Below are positions 17,374 through 27,119 of a DNA stretch of 63,335 bases, one piece after another. Below the pieces are notes generated by a model that did no database searches, was not told the origin of the DNA, and was given only the letters and a program-made list of their open reading frames with translations. The first letter of the stretch is position 1, and the number at the start of each line of letters is the position of its first letter. Position numbers and translations under genes: made by a program. The DNA is from an uncultured Eudoraea sp. (lineage in GTDB: Bacteria; Bacteroidota; Bacteroidia; Flavobacteriales; Flavobacteriaceae), in NCBI RefSeq assembly GCF_947258925.1, contig NZ_CAMYKG010000009.1, positions 1 through 63,335 of the forward strand. The letters run 5' to 3'.

Positions 17374-18210
17374 CTATAGTGGTCGGGCCACCATTATTCC
17401 TGTATTGTTCTTTACTTTTTTTAAGTAATCCACTAATGGCATTTCCGAAACCTCAACTTCTCCTGAAGAAGAAGCATGTAATAAGTGAATGCGACCGTCT
17501 TGTTCTTTGGAGGCAATTCCAGTATGGGTTATATCCAACCCATTGATGGAGGTTGTCAGCGCAATAATATCACCGCTTCGTATGCTGCTTTCATTGGCCT
17601 CAATAAGATCCTGTGGTAAAAAACATATGGATTGCTGATTGAGATAATTTTCAGATTCCCTGATTTTCTGATAGTTATCTTCATCTTTTAAGAAGGGATA
17701 TAGATCTCTATGAGTACTCATAAAGTTAATAACTTTATTGATTTGCTGACCTCCTATTTCTGCAGTAATATCCTTCAGCAGTCCTTTCTTTTCATTATTT
17801 GCAATCCATTCAGAAAAATAATGCAATCGTGATGCATAGCCATCTAACTTACCATCCTTGTAGCGTATATTTTCCAGTTCATCGGCATATGCATCAAAAT
17901 TCATTTTGTCTTCGATAATTAAGTTGCTAAAAGCCAAAACGTTTTCAACAAAGGTCGTACAATCCAGACCGTGCAAATTTATTACCAGCGACTCGGTTTC
18001 TCCAATTTCCAAAGTTTTGGCTGCATATGGAATTCCAAGAAATGTTTTGCCAACAAGGACCATGGTTCCGCCAATATCCGATTGCTCAAGGTTTTGTATT
18101 TCTCCCATTTTAGCATCAAAAGCAATTTTGTCCTGATCAGAACAAATAACAGCCTGGGCACTAGTGTTAAGGGATATGAAAAAGAATAGTAGTAATGGAA
18201 ATATTTTCAT
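17374..18210 (-). CDS. DUF1460 family amidase-like protein
   Basis: An exported protein of about 278 residues in the DUF1460 (N-acetylmuramoyl-L-alanine amidase-like, NlpC/P60-related) family. The signal peptide is MKIFPLLLFFFISL with cleavage after SAQA. The probable catalytic Cys lies in LHGLDCTTFVENVLA, and the His region in DITHTGIASKEQDGRIHLLHASS. Members are thought to cleave cell-wall peptides. The start is moved 12 bases inward from a TTG to the ATG beginning the signal peptide. It lies 18 bases from the end of the upstream giant GumN gene and is probably in its operon. Confidence 0.88.
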   Translation of the reverse strand: MKIFPLLLFFFISLNTSAQAVICSDQDKIAFDAKMGEIQNLEQSDIGGTMVLVGKTFLGIPYAAKTLEIGETESLVINLHGLDCTTFVENVLAFSNLIIEDKMNFDAYADELENIRYKDGKLDGYASRLHYFSEWIANNEKKGLLKDITAEIGGQQINKVINFMSTHRDLYPFLKDEDNYQKIRESENYLNQQSICFLPQDLIEANESSIRSGDIIALTTSINGLDITHTGIASKEQDGRIHLLHASSSGEVEVSEMPLVDYLKKVKNNTGIMVARPL

Positions 18211-18240
18211 GGCTGTTTGCAATTACTGCAAAAATACAAC

Positions 18241-21200
18241 TTAGAAGCCTATACTCCCATAAGTTCTGTAATTGTTTGGCTTATAGGGAATTGCCCTGTA
18301 ACGGTCTTTTAATAGAAAGGTTTCTGTCACGAATTCCACAGTCTCTTTCTCAGTATCTGTATCCGCCATTCGCAGCCCGTCATTAACATAAAAAGGAACT
18401 GAATTGAAAGGATCATCATCATCAAATACCACCATGTGTATTTTAAAATTCTTGTGATAATCCTGATTGTTTTGGGATTTAAAGTAAAATGCAGAACAAG
18501 ATTTATTTCTGTAGATTAGAGATTTATGTCCAATATAAATAATGGTGTCTTTATTTCTATCAAATTTTCTATCCTTGTAAATATAGGCTTCAGCCAAAGA
18601 TTGCTGAGAACTGTATTGATGCGGGAAAATATCGGATTTCCCTTGCGCCATCAATTTGTTATACAATAATATCCTTGTATTAATGTCATACGCCATGGCG
18701 TTTATCACAGCCGTGGGAATATCCTTTCCTTCCGAAGCCAGGAGTGTTAAATAAGTACTGCGTATTTGAGGATCTTTTACAAGTAGGATTCGGTTGAAAA
18801 ACTTATCCATTTCTTTTTCTCGGGCAAAAGGATAAAGCAAAACAACATAATCTTCCAATATTTCATTGTTTCTCAACCTTGTATAATTTGCCAGCCTTGT
18901 CCTGGGCTGCGTATTGTTTTGTTCACCAAGGTGTCTTTTCAATAGAATCTTGGCATCACTTAATAGTTGTGCCCGGTATTTCTTGTATACTGAAGGCTTA
19001 ATAAAGCCCTCCTTCTTAAGTTTAGCCAAAAGTGAAAAAATAGGTGCTTTGTATTCGGCAATCAAACTGTATTCCAATATTTGTGGATATAATTTCTTTG
19101 CCAATCCCAAACTGTCATGATAAGGTTTGAAAATATTTTTTATTTCCTTGGCATTTGTAAGTAAAGGCAGATCTTGTGACATAAGTTGGAGCAATAGATC
19201 CACTGATTTTTCATCTTTTTTACGAGCAATGGACTGCAGAATTTTAATTTGAGCAGTGGAGTTATTGTATGATTCTGTATACAAGTTTGTAAAGAACGGG
19301 ACGACTTTATCGTGTTCTATTTCTCCAAGTCTGGTGATAAGGTATGATTGTATTTGTTTTTTATCTTCATCAAAAGGGTAATGTGAGATGTAGTAGCTTA
19401 ATGAATCAACATGGCGTTCATCAAACAAAAGATACTTGTGGCCTTTCAAAACAATACTATCATTTTCTCTTAGTGCCCTAAAAAAATCTGAAGTTTTATC
19501 CTCCAGGAGATCTCTTCCTATGGGTTCTCCTTCTGGTTTAAAATTATCATAAAAAGCCTTGACAAAAGCGCTGGGTTTTGAAATGGTATCAATTACGGTC
19601 TTAATTTCATAAAATAGCCCGCCGCGTATTACATTTTTGAGCAAAATACCCCGGGTACTGGCGGAATCTGTTATTACGAATTCTATCTCATGATATCCTT
19701 CGTCATATACTGTGGTTTTTTCATTTTTAATGTGAAAATGTTTATCTAAATAGTGTTTTTTGCGCAATTCCCAAATGGAATCAACATTAGAAAAGGTAAG
19801 GTAGTCATGAGATTTAGTTATCTCAACTTCGATAGCCTCATTATTTTTATTCTGATAAATTGTCTTTTTGGAATAAGGGCTGTAAGCCTTTGTTTTTTTC
19901 TTGTTTCCGAACCGATAATTGCTGTGTTGAACAAATTTGGGCGGATCAACTGATGTAATAGTGCTGAAATGCAAGGCTGTATCCACGACCTTTTTGAATA
20001 CTTCTGGATATGCGATTTCTTTTAATTTAAAAGAATTGAAAAAATCTTTAGCGTTTTTTTCATTTGTTGTCCGAACACCAAGTAAATAATAATCGCCGCG
20101 TTTGATTACGGTTTTAAGGTATAAATCTTGCCCAGTTACCGAATCCCAAACGGATTTAGACGTAAGAGCTTCAGCTTCATAATCATTGTATTGAGGTTTA
20201 AGTTTGAGATCCTGATATAGTCGTTTTTGAATCTGTTTAAGCTCAAAAGTATCTTCCTCAATATAATTTAAGTCATTCAGAGTATTCTTCTTTAAGAAAT
20301 AGTAGGATTTCGTTTCAGGATCGTATCCTTCAATATGCCGACTGCCAATTCTGGTCGTATTAGTATATCTATGCAGCTCCGGCATGGATATTTCAAAATC
20401 TTTATACGCTGAAGATATTAACCTGCTTCCTTCATCCGGCTTTTTAAATTTTAGGCTATTAAATATTCGATCTGAATTATTTACTATGTAATCACCTTTA
20501 CCTCCCATTTTAAATATCAGGATTTCCAGGGGTGTAACGTAAATCTGATATCTTTGGTGATCGCCGTTTTTTAATTTGTTCCTTATATCCAGGCCTTTGA
20601 ATCTCTTGTTGGCAACAGGGGTTTTACTTAATATACTACCAGGTATATTTTCAAACAACAATTGATCAATATCCTCTAAAGTATAGTCACCACCTGGTTT
20701 TAGACTGGAATATGTTGGAATCCTATTCACCATAAAATAACTGCCATTTGCTAAATCCGGTGAAACATAAACTGTAGTAATTTTTTCTGATACCGGATAT
20801 AATTTATTTGGGAGTGAAATGGTAAAAAATTTATCTTCCGGCCCTACCATTGTAAGAGCATGCTTTTTAATTTTCTTTGAGAATTTTTCCTTGAGTTTTT
20901 GTCCTTTCTCAGTGGCTTCTGAAACTAAAGGCCGAACAACATATCCTTTTTGCCTCAATAAAGCAATGACTCCATGATCACCGGGTAAATGAGCCGCTCC
21001 TATTCCTGCAAATACTTTGGCATTTTGAATAGCCGAATCCAAACTTTTTGCCATATTTTCATTGCGGATATAGAGCATATTCTTCAAATAATGGTCGGTG
21101 TACATAGCCTTATCAATCGAGTCGAGCAGGCTTAAGTTGCGCTCTCTGTAAGCATCTTGCATTAAAAACATTAAATCTTGTTGCTGCATTCGTTTTTGCA

Positions 21201-21765
21201 ACCATTCATCAGGCTTCATTTTCATAGAATTCAAACTTGCCCTTCCGACAAGGGTAGCTGATTCCTCTAGTTTCTCCAACGCAAGAATGGGTTTGTTAAA
21301 CCGACTTCCTGCCCGGTAGATGAACATATCCAAATAAGTATCTTCTTCAAAGTTTTGATTGTATTCATTGGTTCTATAAAGGATACCATTGACCAATCGT
21401 TCTTCAAAAGCCAGATAAGAAGCAAGATCTTTTTTACGTGGGTGCGGTAAGGCAAAAGCGTGGGTATAAAAGCCTTTGGTAGTAAAACCATAACCTTCTT
21501 TCAGTGAATTTGAACCGAAGCGCTCTTCACTATCCAGCCAGGTTTCGGGATTAGATTCCAGGGCAACTATTTCACTTTTGTCCAGGGCCTCATAAAAAAC
21601 ATCATCCAGCCTAAAAGCTACTTTTTTACTAACGTGCATTGTGCCATACAAATAGGAGGACTTTTCTAAGCCATTTCCGGAAATTTCCCAGAGTAAACTA
21701 TTTTCCGATTGGGCATAGCCCATCGCAGAAAAAACAAAGCAAATGAATACAAAGCGTAAGCGCAT
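18241..21765 (-). CDS. TraB/GumN family protein with a very long C-terminal extension
   Basis: An exported protein of 1174 residues. After a signal peptide (MRLRFVFICFVFSAMGYAQ), residues about 20-290 form a TraB/GumN (Tiki-like, putative metalloprotease) domain: LLWEISGNGLEKSSYLYGTMHV at the start (GTMH motif) and VFAGIGAAHLPGDHGV near the end (GxxH motif), both expected to supply metal or active-site residues. Ordinary GumN proteins are about 300 residues. The remaining ~880 residues contain no motif I recognise; part (about 770-960) is helical and may be HEAT-like. It precedes a DUF1460 gene in the same direction. Confidence 0.8.
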   Translation of the reverse strand: MRLRFVFICFVFSAMGYAQSENSLLWEISGNGLEKSSYLYGTMHVSKKVAFRLDDVFYEALDKSEIVALESNPETWLDSEERFGSNSLKEGYGFTTKGFYTHAFALPHPRKKDLASYLAFEERLVNGILYRTNEYNQNFEEDTYLDMFIYRAGSRFNKPILALEKLEESATLVGRASLNSMKMKPDEWLQKRMQQQDLMFLMQDAYRERNLSLLDSIDKAMYTDHYLKNMLYIRNENMAKSLDSAIQNAKVFAGIGAAHLPGDHGVIALLRQKGYVVRPLVSEATEKGQKLKEKFSKKIKKHALTMVGPEDKFFTISLPNKLYPVSEKITTVYVSPDLANGSYFMVNRIPTYSSLKPGGDYTLEDIDQLLFENIPGSILSKTPVANKRFKGLDIRNKLKNGDHQRYQIYVTPLEILIFKMGGKGDYIVNNSDRIFNSLKFKKPDEGSRLISSAYKDFEISMPELHRYTNTTRIGSRHIEGYDPETKSYYFLKKNTLNDLNYIEEDTFELKQIQKRLYQDLKLKPQYNDYEAEALTSKSVWDSVTGQDLYLKTVIKRGDYYLLGVRTTNEKNAKDFFNSFKLKEIAYPEVFKKVVDTALHFSTITSVDPPKFVQHSNYRFGNKKKTKAYSPYSKKTIYQNKNNEAIEVEITKSHDYLTFSNVDSIWELRKKHYLDKHFHIKNEKTTVYDEGYHEIEFVITDSASTRGILLKNVIRGGLFYEIKTVIDTISKPSAFVKAFYDNFKPEGEPIGRDLLEDKTSDFFRALRENDSIVLKGHKYLLFDERHVDSLSYYISHYPFDEDKKQIQSYLITRLGEIEHDKVVPFFTNLYTESYNNSTAQIKILQSIARKKDEKSVDLLLQLMSQDLPLLTNAKEIKNIFKPYHDSLGLAKKLYPQILEYSLIAEYKAPIFSLLAKLKKEGFIKPSVYKKYRAQLLSDAKILLKRHLGEQNNTQPRTRLANYTRLRNNEILEDYVVLLYPFAREKEMDKFFNRILLVKDPQIRSTYLTLLASEGKDIPTAVINAMAYDINTRILLYNKLMAQGKSDIFPHQYSSQQSLAEAYIYKDRKFDRNKDTIIYIGHKSLIYRNKSCSAFYFKSQNNQDYHKNFKIHMVVFDDDDPFNSVPFYVNDGLRMADTDTEKETVEFVTETFLLKDRYRAIPYKPNNYRTYGSIGF

Positions 21766-21936
21766 TATTTTGGTATGTTTGGGCCCTCGGGGGGACTTTT
21801 AGCTAAGTTAAAATATTTTTCAAAACCAAATAATATCCAACAAATTCTAAGTCTGAGTGGTTAGCTCAATAAGAATTGTTTATAAGGTCATCAGAAAAGT
21901 ATTCGCCTAAATTTAACGGAGTTTCATTCCAAGTAG

Positions 21937-21944
21937 TATTTTTG
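21937..21944 (+). promoter_or_regulatory. Bacteroidota -7 promoter element of hemH
   Basis: TATTTTTG matches TAnnTTTG and lies 33 bases before the hemH ATG, in the 211-base divergent spacer with the GumN gene. Confidence 0.45.
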
Positions 21945-21976
21945 TATTGTTAAAAAAAATTGCTTAACAGGGAAAT

Positions 21977-23008
21977 ATGAAGGGTGTATTACTGGTTAAT
22001 TTAGGATCTCCGGACGCTCCTACAGCTAAGGAAGTAAAACCGTATCTCGATGAATTTTTAATGGATGAGCGCGTCATAGATGTGCCAAAATGGTTGCGAA
22101 ATTTACTGGTAAGGGGAATAATTTTGCAAACCCGTCCTAAAAAATCTGCAAAAGCTTATGCTAAGATCTGGTGGGAAGAGGGGTCACCTCTAATAGTAAT
22201 TTCAGAGCGGTTTACATCCAAGGTAAGGCAGCAAACCGAACTGCCTGTAGCCCTGGGGATGCGATATGGTTCTATGAGCATTAAGAATGCCTTAAAGGAA
22301 TTAAAAGACAAAGGAGTTAGTGAAATATTACTTGTACCACTTTACCCGCATTACGCTATGTCTTCCTATGAAACTGTGGTGGTGAAAACCATGCAGGAAC
22401 AACAGAACTATTTTCCCGAGTTAAAAATTACTACGCTACCGGCCTTTTATAAGAATTCAGATTACATAAAGGTTCTTTCAGAACGAATTTATGAGGGATT
22501 ACAAAACTTTGATTACGACCATATTTTATTTTCTTATCACGGGATACCGGAACGGCACATTAGAAAGTCAGATCCTACTAAATTCCACTGCAAAATTGAC
22601 GGGAAGTGCTGTCAGATTAATTCGGTAGCACACCACACCTGCTACAGACACCAGTGTTATGATACTACCGAATTAGTAAAAACAGAATTAAATCTGCCCG
22701 AAGAAAAGGTGAGTAGTTCATTTCAATCTCGTCTTGCCGGGGATCCATGGTTAAAGCCATATACGGATTTTGAATTTGAACGTTTGGCCAAAGAAGGCGT
22801 TAAGAAATTGGCAGTGATTACTCCTGCCTTCGTAAGCGATTGCCTTGAGACTCTGGAAGAAATTGCAATGGAAGGTAAAGAACAATTCTTGGAAGCAGGA
22901 GGAGAGGATTATGTACATATTCCTTGCTTAAACGATAATGATTCATGGGTGAGCCTAATGGCACAATGGATAAATGAATGGAATAAAAATAAAACCCTGC
23001 CGGTTTAA
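21977..23008 (+). CDS. hemH: Ferrochelatase
   Basis: Inserts Fe2+ into protoporphyrin IX (the last step of the protoporphyrin heme pathway). The 343-residue protein has VLLVNLGSPDAPT at the start, the catalytic-His block FSYHGIPERHIR, and the C-terminal TPAFVSDCLETLEEIAMEG (catalytic Glu). A Cys-rich insert after the His motif (FHCKIDGKCC and THCYRHQC-like HTCYRHQC) is notable; it might bind a metal or Fe-S cluster, by analogy with some bacterial ferrochelatases, which is inference. It is separate from the main hem run but only 6.5 kb away and has its own promoter. Confidence 0.96.
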   Translation: MKGVLLVNLGSPDAPTAKEVKPYLDEFLMDERVIDVPKWLRNLLVRGIILQTRPKKSAKAYAKIWWEEGSPLIVISERFTSKVRQQTELPVALGMRYGSMSIKNALKELKDKGVSEILLVPLYPHYAMSSYETVVVKTMQEQQNYFPELKITTLPAFYKNSDYIKVLSERIYEGLQNFDYDHILFSYHGIPERHIRKSDPTKFHCKIDGKCCQINSVAHHTCYRHQCYDTTELVKTELNLPEEKVSSSFQSRLAGDPWLKPYTDFEFERLAKEGVKKLAVITPAFVSDCLETLEEIAMEGKEQFLEAGGEDYVHIPCLNDNDSWVSLMAQWINEWNKNKTLPV

Positions 23009-23096
23009 TAGCAAGCTTTGATTTCGTATTTTTTCGACTTTTAAGAACTCAGTTCATCAGGCTATATAATTATAATTTTATGATCATTTCCCAATA

Positions 23097-24473
23097 ATGG
23101 CTAAAGTCTCTGCAGATCAATTAGGTACTGAACCTATAGGGAAACTCCTCATAAAACAAGCAGTGCCGGCTTCCATCGGCATTCTTGTAATGTCGCTAAA
23201 TATACTGGTTGACACCATATTTGTTGGTAACTGGATAGGCTCAATTGCCATAGCGGCTATTAATGTTGTACTTCCTGTTTCTTTTTTTATCGCGGCATTG
23301 GGAATGGCTATTGGAATAGGAGGGAGCAGTATTATATCACGTGCCCTTGGGAGTGATAAGAAAGAGAAAGCCCTAAAAACCTTTGGCAATCAAATTACGC
23401 TTACCTTACTGGTAACTACATCTATGGTGGTATTAGGACTGTACTATGTAGACAGCTTAATACCGGCCTTTGGAGGGAAAGGCGCCATCTTTGAACCTGC
23501 CAAGATCTATTATATCATAGTACTGTACGGTGTACCTTTTTTAGCCCTCTGTATGATGGGCAACACGGTTATTCGGGCCGAGGGTAAACCAAAGTTCGCC
23601 ATGATAGCGATGATAATACCCTCAATAGGTAACCTTGTTTTGGATTACCTTTTTATTTATGTTTTTGACTGGGGAATGCACGGTGCTGCATGGGCTACCA
23701 CCGCAGGATACCTAATGTGTTTTGCATATATTTTTTACTTTTTCAATTCAAAAAATTCTGAACTTAAACTCAACTGGCATCATTTTGGGTTAAATAGGGC
23801 TATTATAGGGGAAATAGGTTCTCTGGGATTTGTTACGCTCTCCCGACAGGCGGTGACCAGTGTCACTTATTTACTTATGAACAATATTTTGTTCGACCTT
23901 GGAGGTGAACCCCTGGTTGCGGTCTATGCAATAATTGGACGAATGTTAATGTTCGCACTTTTTCCTGTTTTTGGCGTTACCCAGGGTTTCCTGCCAATTG
24001 CCGGATATAACTATGGAGCTCATAAATACGATCGTGTTAAAGAGGCTATTAATACAGCTATTAAATACGCCTCCTTAGTTGCAACTTTGGTATTTATTGG
24101 TCTCATGGTGTTTCCGGCTGAAATAGCATCTTTATTTTTAAGCGATAAACCCAATATGTCAGCCCTGGAAATGGCAACTAACGCCTATGTGATGGAGCAT
24201 GCTCCATCTGCGATGCGTTGGGTTTTTGCCGCAACACCAATTATTTCTATTCAACTCATAGGAGCTGCATACTTTCAGGCAGTTGGCAAGGCGGTTCCGG
24301 CTTTGCTCCTGACTTTAACCAGACAAGGATTCTTTTTTATCCCCTTGATCCTGATTTTACCAAATTATTTAGGAGAATTGGGGGTTTGGATTTCTTTCCC
24401 AATTGCCGATGTTTTGTCCACCCTGGTTACCGGTTTCTACTTAAGACAAGAAGTGAAGAGATCACTGGTCTGA
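23097..24473 (+). CDS. MATE family efflux transporter
   Basis: A 458-residue, twelve-helix transporter of the multidrug and toxic compound extrusion family. The pseudo-symmetric halves begin GKLLIKQAVPASIGILVMS (about 15-33) and GEIGSLGFVTLSRQAVTSV (about 237-256), and each contains the family FVGNWIGS / VTQGFLPIAGYNYGA type blocks. It exports organic cations or other small molecules in exchange for Na+ or H+; the substrate is unknown. It follows hemH by about 90 bases and could be read from the same transcript; it is convergent with the GH30 gene. Confidence 0.93.
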   Translation: MAKVSADQLGTEPIGKLLIKQAVPASIGILVMSLNILVDTIFVGNWIGSIAIAAINVVLPVSFFIAALGMAIGIGGSSIISRALGSDKKEKALKTFGNQITLTLLVTTSMVVLGLYYVDSLIPAFGGKGAIFEPAKIYYIIVLYGVPFLALCMMGNTVIRAEGKPKFAMIAMIIPSIGNLVLDYLFIYVFDWGMHGAAWATTAGYLMCFAYIFYFFNSKNSELKLNWHHFGLNRAIIGEIGSLGFVTLSRQAVTSVTYLLMNNILFDLGGEPLVAVYAIIGRMLMFALFPVFGVTQGFLPIAGYNYGAHKYDRVKEAINTAIKYASLVATLVFIGLMVFPAEIASLFLSDKPNMSALEMATNAYVMEHAPSAMRWVFAATPIISIQLIGAAYFQAVGKAVPALLLTLTRQGFFFIPLILILPNYLGELGVWISFPIADVLSTLVTGFYLRQEVKRSLV

Positions 24474-24478
24474 TGATT

Positions 24479-25918
24479 TTATTCCCATACCAAAGTAGCT
24501 ATTTCTTTGGCTCCCATAGTGATTATTAATTTTTCATCTTCTTTATGGAGCTCAATAACTACAGTTTCATTCTTCTTATTTTGCAATAGCACTACTGTTT
24601 TATTATCGGGAGTATTATAGGCTACATTGAGAATATTATCGCCCTGATTAGAATCTATCCTAACAGAACCCGGGGCAACAAATTTGGAGGCATGGGCAAT
24701 AATATAGTATGCCGGATTCCTAATGATACTATCTCCTGTTATGGTAATAGCCCCAAGACACCGGGTACAACCACCTCTATCCGTATGAGGCTGTTGATTC
24801 TCATCTGCGGCAAGATTCCATTGCAATACATTGCGACTCCAATTTCTTGGTGCACCAATGATCAGATTTTCTATATGCCAGCTAAGATTCTCCTCAAAAT
24901 TCCCAGGTGCACCTATCCATTGCTCCGTAAAATAGAGATGCTTATCAGGGTGGGCGTTATGCACATCGGAAAGAGCATCAATAGTACCACCGTACAAATG
25001 AAATGCCGAGCCATCTACATATTGTGCAGCTTCCGGATCGTCCAGGATAGAAATAGGATAATCTGGCCTGTCTGCATTATGGTCATAAAGAATTATTTTC
25101 GTTTTTATTCCATTTTCTTTAAAAGCCGGCCCCAAAAATTTTTTAATGAACTCCGCCTGATCCTCTGCAAGCATTAACAGGCTAGGATTATTCCCAGGAT
25201 GTAAGGGTTCATTTTGAATGGTTATAGCATCAATAGGAATACCCTCGGCTTCCATGGCTTTTATATATTTTACAAAATAATTCGCATAGGTAGGATAGTA
25301 TTTTTTTAGCAGGCTGCCTCCTCGTGTATCTTTATTGTCCTTCATCCATGCCGGTGGCGACCATGGGGACCCCATAATTTTAATTCGCGGTGCTATCTTT
25401 AGTATTTCCTTTAGTGTTGGGATGAGGTATAGGGTATCATAGGCCAACGTAAAATGCTTCAGACCGGGATCTGATTTTCCGGGCGGCAGGTCGTTATAAG
25501 ACCAGGGATATTCATCAAGATCCGAAGCGCCAATACTTACCCTTAAATAACTCACTCCGATACTGTTGGGACCATTCCCAAAGAGTTCCTCTAAAATTTT
25601 AGATCGGGCTGGAGCATTCATTTTCTGAAGATGTAATGCGCTGCCACCCGTAAGTGTATAACCGAACCCATCCATTTCCTGATAGGTGGTTGAGGGGTCT
25701 ACCTTAATTTTCGCCACCACGGAAGTTGTTGCGGCAATAGCACTCTCCTTAATCTCAATTTCTTTTAATAATTGAGATTTATCGAGAGAGGTACAATATA
25801 ATTTAGCTATTGGTGCCGTTTTTTCTGTACCAGTCTGTTCCTTGCAACCAGATAGAATTCCCAGCACAATTAAAAAACCCAGTATAGAAAACTTATGCTT
25901 GAGTATATATGATGTCAT
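24479..25918 (-). CDS. Glycoside hydrolase family 30 lipoprotein
   Basis: A predicted lipoprotein of 479 residues (lipobox LSGC, Cys25) with a GH30 (beta/alpha)8 barrel. The acid/base is E237 in ITIQNEPLHPGNN and the nucleophile E332 in YFTEQWIG, both in the family-typical contexts. Also present are GFGYTLTGGSA near the start, SPWSPPAWMKDN, and a C-terminal beta-sandwich. GH30 enzymes cleave beta-glucosyl, beta-1,6-glucan or xylan linkages; this one resembles the glucosylceramidase-like branch, but the substrate is not certain. No SusC/SusD pair or other glycanase is adjacent, so it is not part of a visible polysaccharide utilisation locus. Confidence 0.92.
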   Translation of the reverse strand: MTSYILKHKFSILGFLIVLGILSGCKEQTGTEKTAPIAKLYCTSLDKSQLLKEIEIKESAIAATTSVVAKIKVDPSTTYQEMDGFGYTLTGGSALHLQKMNAPARSKILEELFGNGPNSIGVSYLRVSIGASDLDEYPWSYNDLPPGKSDPGLKHFTLAYDTLYLIPTLKEILKIAPRIKIMGSPWSPPAWMKDNKDTRGGSLLKKYYPTYANYFVKYIKAMEAEGIPIDAITIQNEPLHPGNNPSLLMLAEDQAEFIKKFLGPAFKENGIKTKIILYDHNADRPDYPISILDDPEAAQYVDGSAFHLYGGTIDALSDVHNAHPDKHLYFTEQWIGAPGNFEENLSWHIENLIIGAPRNWSRNVLQWNLAADENQQPHTDRGGCTRCLGAITITGDSIIRNPAYYIIAHASKFVAPGSVRIDSNQGDNILNVAYNTPDNKTVVLLQNKKNETVVIELHKEDEKLIITMGAKEIATLVWE

Positions 25919-25957
25919 AGCGTTTACATTTCATTTCATTGCTGAACTTACACGAAC

Positions 25958-26845
25958 TTACATAATATAGTACCCGTTATCTTTTGTAGGTTCAGGTAAT
26001 TCTTCTTCTTCCAGGAGTTCCTTTATGTTTATTTCAATGGCCCGGGCTATGCTTGTCATAGCGGTATCGGTAGGTTTATTTTCGAAAGGATCCTGAATAA
26101 CAAAGGCAATTTTTTCTAACATAAAAAAAGGAATTGAAATCAATATCAAAATTGGAACCTCCAAAAACCCATAGACACTTTCAAGGGCCAAAGACAACAA
26201 TAACAAAAAGATATAAATAAAAAAATGCAGAACATTTCTGTAGGTTCTTGGAAACACTGTATTTTTTATCCGCTCAGCCATACCCATTGAAGCTGTTAGG
26301 TTCAATAGTGTACGGTCTAACTGAATTTGTTGGAAATCATTGATTGAATTAGCTTTATAAAGGGACCTTACACTTTGTGCATTATGGTCAAGTAATGTAA
26401 GCGGGATATGTTTTTTTCCTTTTACAACTAATAGTTCATCCTCAGAAATAAAGTTTTCTAGAGGATCCATCATAGGCTGCCTTCGCAAATATTGTCCCAA
26501 GGCATAACACCAGCCAATTTGTCGATAGGCCATTGTTTTTATGGTACCCTGATCGGATTCCTTGCAGAATTGTTTCAATTGTATAACAAAAGTTCTTGAA
26601 TCATTAACTATAGCTCCCCAAATTTTACGGGCCTCCCACCAGCGGTCATAGGACTGTGAGAGCTTAAAAGATAATAACAAGGCAATTGCTGTTCCTAAAA
26701 AAGCTCCTATACTTATTGGAATTTCCAGGTTAATTATATAAAGTTTAAAAAAATAAATAATTATGGAAAACACAGATACAATAAGCAGATCCCATTTTAT
26801 TTCTTTCAACCAATACCGCAAAGGAATTCTCTTTTCTAATATCAT
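25958..26845 (-). CDS. Bestrophin-like channel (UPF0187 family)
   Basis: A 295-residue membrane protein of the bacterial bestrophin family of pentameric ion channels (cation-conducting in bacterial homologues). Family blocks are seen: IPISIGAFLGTAIALLLSF, SQSYDRWWEARKIWGAIVNDSR, and the C-terminal SALE/PFENKPTDTAM region (IQDPFENKPTDTAMT). Four main hydrophobic helices are visible (about 20-40, 42-60, 210-232, 234-255). It is 40 bases upstream of the GH30 gene on the same strand; a functional link is not apparent. Confidence 0.9.
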   Translation of the reverse strand: MILEKRIPLRYWLKEIKWDLLIVSVFSIIIYFFKLYIINLEIPISIGAFLGTAIALLLSFKLSQSYDRWWEARKIWGAIVNDSRTFVIQLKQFCKESDQGTIKTMAYRQIGWCYALGQYLRRQPMMDPLENFISEDELLVVKGKKHIPLTLLDHNAQSVRSLYKANSINDFQQIQLDRTLLNLTASMGMAERIKNTVFPRTYRNVLHFFIYIFLLLLSLALESVYGFLEVPILILISIPFFMLEKIAFVIQDPFENKPTDTAMTSIARAIEINIKELLEEEELPEPTKDNGYYIM

Positions 26846-27085
26846 TGGGTAACATCTAAAATTTCTACCATTTTCTTTTTATTCGAAATCCTGAATATAT
26901 TGGCCAAATTATAGGAGTTAGTAAAGCTGAATAATCCAGTAGTATTTATTTTGGCGACTATCAAAGGATATTGGATTTCTTTCAATTAAAAACAGAAATT
27001 TAATAGTAGTAAATTACGATTAATTAAGATAACAAAGCAAAAATATCGGACTCAAAAATACGAGTACAAATCCCAACATTTTCCC

Positions 27086-27093
27086 TACATTTA
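27086..27093 (+). promoter_or_regulatory. Probable -7 promoter element of the BNR gene pair
   Basis: TACATTTA differs from TAnnTTTG only in the last base and lies 27 bases before the ATG of the first BNR gene. A -33 element is not obvious. Confidence 0.35.
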
Positions 27094-27119
27094 GGCCTTC
27101 AAACACAAAGCATACAAAC

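Noticed and set aside
24479..25918. GH30 gene as part of a polysaccharide utilisation locus
   Set aside because: No SusC/SusD pair, sensor/sigma factor or second glycanase lies beside it.
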